Origin: Hyparrhenia diplandra
Lineage: Eukaryota; Streptophyta; Magnoliopsida; Poales; Poaceae
Reading direction: 5' to 3'
Assembly (NCBI GenBank): GCA_015847255.1
Contig: JADLZK010001299.1
Span: 124,001-188,000 of the forward strand
DNA length: 64,000 bases
Part shown: positions 56,537-64,000 of the stretch, piece after piece
Layout: every line of letters begins with the position of its first letter
Position numbering within the stretch: the stretch's first letter is position 1
Position numbers and translations under genes: made by a program
Notes under the pieces: generated by a model
Seen by the model: only the letters and a program-made list of their open reading frames with translations
Databases searched by the model: none
What the model was told of the DNA's origin: nothing

Positions 56537-57000
56537 AGTGTGAGAGGGCAAGAAGACGACGTGGAGAACCAAAACGGATTAGTGTGAGAGGGCAACTAGA
56601 GCATCCATGGCCACCACCAACAAGATTGGTCCTTGCAAGGGCGGCCTCCCTCGCTAGGGCTGTGCGGTGGCGAGTGACACTGGGTCGCCCCGTGTAACGT
56701 TGGGGCTCATCTTGGGCATTGGCGCCGGTGGGTCTTTCCCGGCTATGGTATACCACAAGAGACATTGGGAGGGCCCAGGAAAAGGCACACCTAAGCTCAG
56801 CACGACCTGTGACAGGTTCGGTCGGTATGACAATGGCCAGGGTGGGGCTTACGTGGTGAGGGAGACAACAAAACATCCGCGAGGAGGAAAGGAGGAGGAA
56901 GGAAAGAATCAAACTATTCATTTTCTACTAATAAACTCTGTAGAGTACTCTTACAAGTTTGGAATCAACACCTGAGCTATTCTCGACATCAATGTGTTAA
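56537..57000 (+). repeat. Fourth copy of the dispersed repeat unit
   Basis: GTGTGAGAGGGCAAGAAGACG, GGCAACTAGAGCATCCATGG, GTATACCACAAGAG and CATTTTCTACTAATAAACT match 40,900-41,275 with substitutions. Confidence 0.6.
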
Positions 57001-57465
57001 GCGTTGATTTAATTATGGGTTTGAAACCATATAAAAAAAAATATTTTTAAGCTTTTAGAATTACACCAATGCACCCATTTTTAAAAAAATTTTGTCGTCC
57101 AGGCTCAAGCTATAAATTAAGACGATAATAACGAAAAAACCTATTTTATTTGTTTTATCAAGTTTATTATCAATCGTCAATCAATCAATTAAAAAAGATC
57201 AACGTATAATGAAAAAAAACCGTTGGCTGCCAGCCAATTCCGACCTTTGTTCTTGCACTTGCAACCCGCCAGGTTGGCGCGCGAGGGAAACGAAATTTCA
57301 CAAACCGACTCGGCTATTCCTGTTCGGCAATAAAACCCTCGCGGGTCGTCGTCCGTGCTCTTCTTCCCGCCGCCACCAGAGCAATCGATCCCCAACCTTC
57401 GATTCACGCATTCCCATCTCGATCCCAATCACATCTCAGCGCTTCGCGATCTCGAGTCTCAACCC
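57001..57465 (+). promoter_or_regulatory. Promoter and leader of gene copy C
   Basis: Contains GTATAATGAAAAAAAACC, GGTTGGCGCGCGAGGG, an AATAAAACC TATA-like box at 57,329-57,337 and CTCGAGTCTCAACCC before the deletion junction. Confidence 0.6.
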
Positions 57466-57481
57466 GTGGATTTGCTTCAAC

Positions 57482-57685
57482 ATGCCCGATCCTAATCCTG
57501 AGGTGACGATCTGCTTCCGCGTCTTGTTCAACCTCCTCGTGGCTCTTACTGTGCTCCACTGGTGCTATTGGATCTGCTACAACATGCCCGTGTTTGGGGT
57601 GTACGCTCTGAAGAACAAGCAGCAGCCGGCAACGGCTGTGGTTCTGCTGCTCCCACCTCCACCTCCGGAGATGGACATGTGCTAA
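57482..57685 (+). pseudogene. Small membrane-type protein, copy C, N-terminus deleted
   Basis: 67 codons from the first Met after the junction. They match the last 67 residues of copy A with one or two changes (MPDPNPEVTICFRVLFNLL, then WCYWICYNMP and EMDMC). The leader joins the coding part at a GTGGAT string (57,466-57,471) that also occurs in A just before this point, so about 400 coding bases plus leader were deleted. An upstream ATG at 57,209 is in frame and gives 158 codons, but it lies before the TATA-like box. Expression as a short protein is possible; I class it as a truncated relic. Confidence 0.6.
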
Positions 57686-60290
57686 GTGTTTGGTCCCTGC
57701 GTCTGGTATGTGTTTTCATGCTTGCTGGCCCCAGGTGAGTTCCCTGATCCATTCTTCAAGATAGACTCTGTTTTAGTTGCATATCTACACAGGTGTCGTT
57801 GCTCTCCTTGCTCAAGGTACATGCCCTCCACAACCCGGCCCTCTTTTTTGTCTTATTGCTTAGTTATGCAGCTATAAGTGTCTGGAATATGAAATATTAA
57901 GTTTTAAAACTAGAATTTTGTAGATTTAGGTTCCATACATAGTTATCTGTGGCCCATATGATTAGGTGCAGATTTTTCATTGCTGTTTAGGCACCACTAG
58001 GAATTGGAAGATGCTTCAAGTGTGTTTCTGGTTTAGCTACTAAGTCTATGCTCAATCTCTGTTTACTTTTGCGCAAAAAAAGAAGAAAAAAAATAAAAGA
58101 GAAGAAAAACAAAAAAAACTGTTTACTTCGCTGCTTACAGGTGTTTTCTGCTCTTGCTCAAGGTACATGCTTTGCCAGTCTCCCCTTCCCAGCCTTACCT
58201 TTGATTCAGTATCTTTAATTGTCCTATTGCTTAATTGTGCATATAAGTGTCTGAAATATTAAATTTTTGAACAGATACTATGCCGTCACTTGCTGAAAAG
58301 GTTATGCTTTCTCTTGCTCCGGAGTCCATCAAGGGTGTCTGCATATACTGTAAGTTTTCTACTTGAATCATAAATTTATACATTTTTCATACCTCAGATT
58401 TAGTCAGTCCATGGCATGTTCACTATCGGTTCTCTTGTATAACAATTTGTGCACTTTGTGTCATTTGTGATAAACAATCTTTGTGATAATAGACGGATCA
58501 ATGGGAAGTACCAGGGTGCTGAAATTTTTTGCTTTCTCTTGCCTCACAGTTCATCAAGGGTTTTAGTATACACTGTTAAGTTTTCTAATAGACTCTAAAA
58601 GCTGTACATTTTTCAGACCTTAGATTTAGTCAGACCACCGCATGCTTAGTATGGGTTCTAATATATAATAACAATTTCCACTCTCATCCCTATATTATGT
58701 TTGTCTTGAAACAAAAATGAGTTGGCGTCGATCTTTCATTTGGACATCGACATAAGCACAAATATGTTAATGTTGAACTATTGTAGCTATCTTCCAGTTA
58801 GCAATCTTAACAAATGTGGATAGTTCTGTTTACAGTTCTTCTATTTTTAAAAATCTATGAGATTACTAGGATGCATTGCTTCCTTAAATTCTTTTGTTAG
58901 TACAATCATTGACTAGATGCATCATGATAGTTTCTCCATCTACCTCACTGTATTTGACCATTTCTTGATTTTACAGCATGTAAATGCTTTTGTTGTTACA
59001 TGACCTATCTTTTTAGCTCCGAAATTAATATTGGGAAATGTACTTCATATATATTTGACAACTTGATTTGATTACATAAGTGCAATGTGGAGCACTTTTA
59101 GTGGATAGAAATTTGTTAGTTATTCTAGTATGTTTTTAACTCATTTCTTTTGTTATTTGTGATAGACAGGCTTTGCGATGAAAGGATGAATGGAAGGACA
59201 AGCACGATGAAAAGATTTGACTCCCTTTGCTCCACCTGCCGAGGATAGAGGACAGAAGGTGCCAAACATTAGTGAAAGCGCATCACTTAACACCCGGAGC
59301 TGAATGTGATTGTCAAGGAGTGCAAGTGTGGGCCTGAGGGGTCCAGGCTGGCCATGCTCTGGCCAACGGCGCCATCAAGGTGGCGCGACCAGATGAGGGG
59401 GCGGCCTCCAGCCACGCCTTTAACTCCCAAACTCAGAGAATATAGAATAATGGAAAGAAATAGGAAGAATAGAAATAGGATCTAAGATTAGATGGGATCT
59501 GAGGAGTCCAAATGTATAAGGACTCCCTCTCTCTCTCTACTTGATGAGATACATGTCCATTTGGGACCTTAAATATATATATATATTTTTTTCGAAACTA
59601 GGACCTTAAATATATATAGGGGCATTGTAACCAATCTAATCTAATAAAGAAATAGCCTTGGCTTCCCTGGTCTCTCCGCTCTCTCCTGCCCCTCCCTCTC
59701 CCTGCCGTCTCCTCTGAAGTGACCACTTCAGAAGATGGGCATTTATTATTTTGTTCATTGTTTTTTGTGTTCATTTCATTTTGATAAGCAGGCTCTGTGA
59801 TGAAGGGATCAATGGGAGGACCATCGTGCTGAAAAGATTTTGCTTTGTCTTGCCATTCCAGTCCAAGCAAAGATAGAGGACACGTGGTGGCAAACATCAG
59901 TGAAAGCACATGGCCCGAGCTGAGCAATGGTCATCATGGAAAACTAGAGGGAGAAGAGCAACCTGTTGAGTACCATGATAACAGAAATGCCAGCGCACTA
60001 AATCAGGATGGAATACAAGTAGAGCTGGAAATTGCAAACCAAGTGGGAGAGACCAAGTTCGAAGTTTTGAGCTTCAATAGTTATACTACTTTTTTGTGCA
60101 GTTTGAAGTTTCTCATTTGCAGTAGCTACTTTTTACTTTGTTTGTTCAGTATCTTTAGGAAATTAAGACTGAAGAAGATATGGTTTTTAGTTCAGAAGAG
60201 TTGTTTAGACTGCATGTTTCAGTTTTGTTCATTCAGAAGGCGTTTTATGTCTCAAAAAGAATTTCTAGTTGCCATTGCCTTACCAAATGT
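57686..60290 (+). repeat. Block C non-coding module
   Basis: Follows A closely through the mini-exon-like segments (57,793-57,816; about 58,139-58,160; 58,275-58,349) and the single GCGATGAAAGGATGAATGG unit at 59,177. The 74 nt segment carries an extra C, which changes its frame to one reading LAPESIKGVCIYC. The part after 59,650 matches A. From about 59,905 it is private, with an open frame (59,845-60,378) that has an Asn/Glu-rich start and then hydrophobic residues. Confidence 0.6.
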
Positions 60291-60589
60291 GTCTGGGTTC
60301 TTAATAATCCTTTGGGTTTCTTCTGTTTCCTGTTTTGTTTCTGCTGGGTTTTTGTCACTCTTGGTGACCCAAGTGTGACCTCTGTAGTATATGCACAAAA
60401 ACAGCAGCAGTGTTGAAAAAGGTCTGATTTTTTTAAAAAAAAAAATGGTACAAAACAAAGATTTTTATATTAGCTAGTTGAATTATGCTTTTTGTTATCT
60501 GATGATGACTGTACAATAATGGGACAGTAGGCAACTAGCATCTATTACTTCCATTGCATGCTGATTGGGGAGTCTAATTGAACTGTGCC

Positions 60590-62008
60590 ATCTTGGCAGG
60601 TCGAGAAGTTCTAGCTGAGGGGATCATCAAAAGTGGGAGATGGTCCATCTATAAATATTTGGCGGGACCGTTGGATACAAAACCATTTTGGTGCAAAACC
60701 TCTTACTCCTGGAGAGGGACAGCAGGTTCAGATGGTGTCTGAACTTATTTCGCCGAGTGGTCACTGGAGAGAAGATGTTATTCGACATCTTTTTTCTTTC
60801 CAGTGGATGCAAATGCTAGTTTGTGCATAACAATCCGGGATCATCTAGAGGATATGTGGGCTTGGGAACCTGAGAAACATGGAGTATATTCAGTCCGCTC
60901 GCCTTACAGATTACTGGATGCAGCGAGAATCAGAGAAGCGAATACCGGGAGGTGGGGGGGCTCTGGAGATGATACGTGGAAGAAAATCTGGAGTCTAAAA
61001 GTTGCATCTGGAGTCTAAAAGTTGCCCCGAAGATCAAGGTATTCTGGTGGAGAATCCTGCTCAAGTTCCTTCCATCACGTCAATTTCTTCATCACAGACA
61101 TCTGGAGCCGATCGCAAACTGATATTTGTGGAGCAGACACAGTCAATCAGACATGTCCTATTGGAGTGCACGGTGGTGAAGAGTTTCTGGGAACAAATCA
61201 AGGAACTCACAGGAACAAAAATTCTGTACCTGCCTCAAGATACTTGGGCAAGGGATATCCTGTGAGGGAGAGTATGCTCTGAAGAAGAACGTGTGCTGAT
61301 CGCCATAGGCATGTATTCCTTGTGGCTGCAGCGTAACAGAAGAAAACATGGTGAATCAAATACTCCAATCATGGTGTCCGTACAGTGGACGGTAGACACA
61401 TCTTTTGACCTTTGGGAAATCTCACGTCCACAAGTGCCGGTGTTGGGAATAGGGGTCAAACCATGCTGGATACGACCACAAGAGGGTTGGTCAAAATGTA
61501 ACGTGGATGCAGCATTTTATAGCGATCGGATGACTAGGGCGACAGGAGCGGTCCTGCGGAACGCAGCTGGTGTTTTTGAGGAGGGCCAGGCCAAATGGTA
61601 TGATTATAGCCTTGATGCACTAACTATGGAGGCGAATGCTTGTCGAGATGGGGATGATTCTGGCGCAACAAGCTGGTGTTCTGAAACTTTGGTTAGAAAC
61701 CAATTGCAAGGAGTTGGTGAATTTATGGAATGCTGGCGACAATCAGAGATCAATTGCAATGACTTTACTGACAGAGATCTCTGGGAGCTGACAGCTGAGT
61801 CTTGGCTTTCAAGATTTTAATTTTACTTTCATCAATAGAGATTGTAATAGAGTTGCACACTCTTTAGCTAAGCAAGTTACAGGTGATGCAAGGACTTGGC
61901 GGTGGCTAGTTTGCCCAGCTGGCATTATTAACCTAGTACTTGCAGATTGTAATCCCGGGATGATTTGATAAATGAATGAAACCCCCAAGTCGAAAAAAAA
62001 AAAAAAAA
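60590..62008 (+). mobile_element. 5'-truncated L1-type LINE with poly(A) tail, copy C
   Basis: Same insertion as 46,295-47,710. It is better preserved: 61,293-61,820 is open for 175 codons through IAIGMYSLWLQRNRRKHGE and an RNase H-like start (KCNVDAAF, GAVLRNAAG, LTMEANACRDG). A 20 bp tandem duplication (TCTGGAGTCTAAAAGTTGC, 60,985-61,024) and other indels break the zf-RVT part. A tract at 61,993-62,008. Confidence 0.8.
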
Positions 62009-63672
62009 TACTGACTGGTCTTGGGTCTCATACAGAGGTGATTTGCGACATGTGCCAATGGTTATGTGATCCATTTCTGGCATAAATCTGGAAATAAGAA
62101 AACCAAGTGGGAGACAACCCAAGCTCGAAGTTTTTAACTGCAACAGTTATTACTTTGTGTTGTTTGAAGTTTCTCAAGGTGTCAGTATACACTGTAAGTT
62201 TTCTACTTGTCTTCAAAAGATGTATAATTTTCAGACCTCAGATTGAGTCAGACCATCGCATGCTTAGCATGGGTTCTAGTGTATAACAATTTCCTCTCTC
62301 ATCCCTATGTTATGTTTGTCTTGCAACAAATATGAATTAGCATGGATTTTTCATTTGGACAGCAACATAAGCACAAATATGTTAATGTTGAACTATTGTA
62401 GCTATCTTCCAGTTAGCAATCTTAACAAGTGTGGATAGTTCTGTTTACAATTCTTCGATTTTTCAAATTCTATCATATTACTAGTATATGTTGTTTTCTT
62501 AATTTCTTTTGTTAGTACCGTCGTTGACTGGATGCATCGTGATATTTTCCATCTACCTCACTGTATTTGACCATTTCTTGATTTTTACAGTATGTATAAA
62601 TGCTTTTGTTGTTTACGTGCCCTATCTTTTTTAGCTGTGAAATTAAATGCATATGTCTTCATATATTGGGAAATGTACTTCAAATATATTTGACAACTTG
62701 ATTTGATTACATATGTTAATGAGTCCATGTTCAATCAGTTCTAAGCATCTGAACATTGTTTGAAGTGCAATCCTTTTTTAGAATTATTTCACTTGAGAAG
62801 GATCCATTTACTTTGACCTGTCAACATATATGTATGATATCTGACATCATAAGGATCCACTGCAGGTTATGTTGTTCAACAAGGATGAATGGCCTAGTTC
62901 TGGCAAGTCTTAACCAACTTCAAGTGGAAGATAGGGGCTCAATCACATATGTCAGCACACATAGTCGAGGCTGAATCCTTGGAAGCCGATTCACTTTTCT
63001 TTATACATATATAGTAGATTATTCCCTTTCTATGGGAAAGTTGGTTCGAATGTCACTACAGGCATCATCAGTGACTATAGGGCATAGGCAGGCATATTCT
63101 ATGATTTGATCAACTGAATGGTCTCCTTGGTATGAGTATGACTTCATCCATGAATTTGTCATGCTTTATTTGATCAACTGAATGGTCTCCTCGGTATGAG
63201 TATGACTTCATCCATGAATTTGCCATGCTTCGCCCCGATGGATGGGTATGTTTATGAGTTATGAGCAATGGATATACACGTGCCTATAGAGTACGATTAT
63301 TGATAGCTGCACCTAAATGCCCAAGCAGAATTGGGACGCCTAGGCCAAATATCCAGGCTATGTTAGAAAATCGAACCCTTTTTTTTTTGCAAAACGAAAA
63401 TCGGCTTTTCTTAAATACTAAGAAACTAAGAAAAGTTGAGTACGTGACTATTTTGAATAATGAAAGGGTTATACAGCAGAGTTGGGTACGTGGCTATTTT
63501 TGTGTATCTATTGTGAGGTTGGCTATTTTGTGTATGTTTGAGAGATGGAAGACGAGCCATTGAGTCAAGCACTAAAAGCATTATGAGACTGGTAACACTT
63601 TTATTATTGAAATAATCCCTCAATGAATCAATTCTAAAATAAAGCTATATATTATTAAAAAAAACATTATGA
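62009..63672 (+). repeat. Distal part of block C
   Basis: Matches 47,711-49,375. It includes the duplicated module (62,180-62,710) and the 64 bp tandem duplication near 63,104 and 63,169. Confidence 0.65.
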
Positions 63673-63870
63673 GACTGGAAGACGATGCGGTGTGGCTATG
63701 CCACCACCTGTATCTTAATGATAGTTTTATTGCTTGAGACTGAGATCATTAGTTATCTTGTAATATCATACTATGTAGCTACAAGCTTGCTTCTCCTTCT
63801 TATATGACATAGCAGTGCTCCTGCTATTTCTTCAAAATAAATAAATAAATAAATAAAGACTGGAAGACGA
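63673..63870 (+). mobile_element. Short retroposon (SINE or truncated LINE) with (AAAT)n tail, copy C only
   Basis: A 172 bp insert (63,686-63,857) ends in AAATAAATAAATAAATAAAT. It is flanked by GACTGGAAGACGA at 63,673-63,685 and 63,858-63,870. Copy B has this 13-mer once with no insert (49,376-49,388), an intact empty site. Confidence 0.9.
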
Positions 63871-64000
63871 GCCATTGAGTCGAGCACTAAAAGCATTATG
63901 AGACTGGTAACCCTTCTATTATTAAAAAAAACATGATCAAATTTATAGGAGAAATGTTAAAATTTGTGACACCGAATTATACAAGCAAATCCCGTGTGTT
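63871..64000 (+). repeat. Block C continues to the window edge
   Basis: Matches 49,389-49,520 (GCCATTGAGTCGAGCACTAA to ATCCCGTGTGTT). The TGTCACACCCC LTR start that follows in B would lie just outside. Confidence 0.7.

Noticed and set aside
57209..57685. A 158-codon ORF as the real product of copy C
   Set aside because: Its start lies upstream of the TATA-like box and the first 90 codons are leader sequence that is untranslated in A and B.
59845..60378. ORF of 177 codons in block C
   Set aside because: Its first half resembles a duplicated non-coding segment of A and its second half is low-complexity hydrophobic residues that overlap the sequence shared with B (46,010 onwards); kept only as a note in the module entry.

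Overview
This is plant nuclear DNA, almost certainly from a grass (Poaceae). The evidence is a 12.6 kb Sirevirus-type Ty1/copia retrotransposon, Ty3/gypsy fragments with grass-like LTR composition, L1-type LINE 3' ends, a Stowaway-like MITE end, very GC-rich exon-like blocks in AT-rich surroundings, and spliced pseudogene exons. There is no bacterial or organellar gene organisation, and I found no tRNA, rRNA or CRISPR array. I could not fix the species. All identities quoted are by-eye alignments of this window against itself or recalled family motifs.

Layout. 1-2.1 kb: a decayed DHHC-type protein S-acyltransferase gene (+), introns still recognisable. 2.7-9.7 kb: AT-rich arrays in opposite orientation at both ends, around a probable minus-strand gypsy LTR (about 5.0-8.6 kb). 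10-12.2 kb: short tandem repeats and a truncated copy of a promoter module that recurs later. 12,560-25,198: one Sirevirus-like copia element on the minus strand, with both LTRs, a GGTTC target duplication, PBS, PPT, gag, protease, integrase, RT, RNase H and an env-like region. All its genes are frameshifted. 25.2-28.8 kb: low-information DNA, a MITE end, a second promoter-only copy and a tandem repeat.

28.8-64 kb is the most interesting part: three tandem copies (A from 28.8 kb, B from 41.3 kb, C from 57.0 kb) of one block. Each has a leader with an AATAAAACC TATA-like box, a small GC-rich ORF for a proline-rich, Cys/Trp-rich, apparently membrane-associated protein of unknown function, then several kb of nearly identical, exon-punctuated non-coding DNA. 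A and C share the same C-terminal cassette. B carries a different cassette although its flanks match A and C closely. C has lost the N-terminal coding part through a deletion. B and C share a 5'-truncated LINE with a poly(A) tail that A lacks. C alone has a later 172 bp retroposon with a 13 bp target duplication. Between the blocks lie gypsy gag/pol debris, an LTR relic, and a gag-only LTR element nested inside another LTR (50.0-52.9 kb). Block A also holds a long unassigned stretch (32.1-38.3 kb) with a pectate-lyase-like exon fragment.

Intact genes are few. Copy A of the small family (29,136-29,753) is the only ORF I would treat as a possible functional protein gene, copy B is possible with an altered C-terminus, and the other coding features are decayed.
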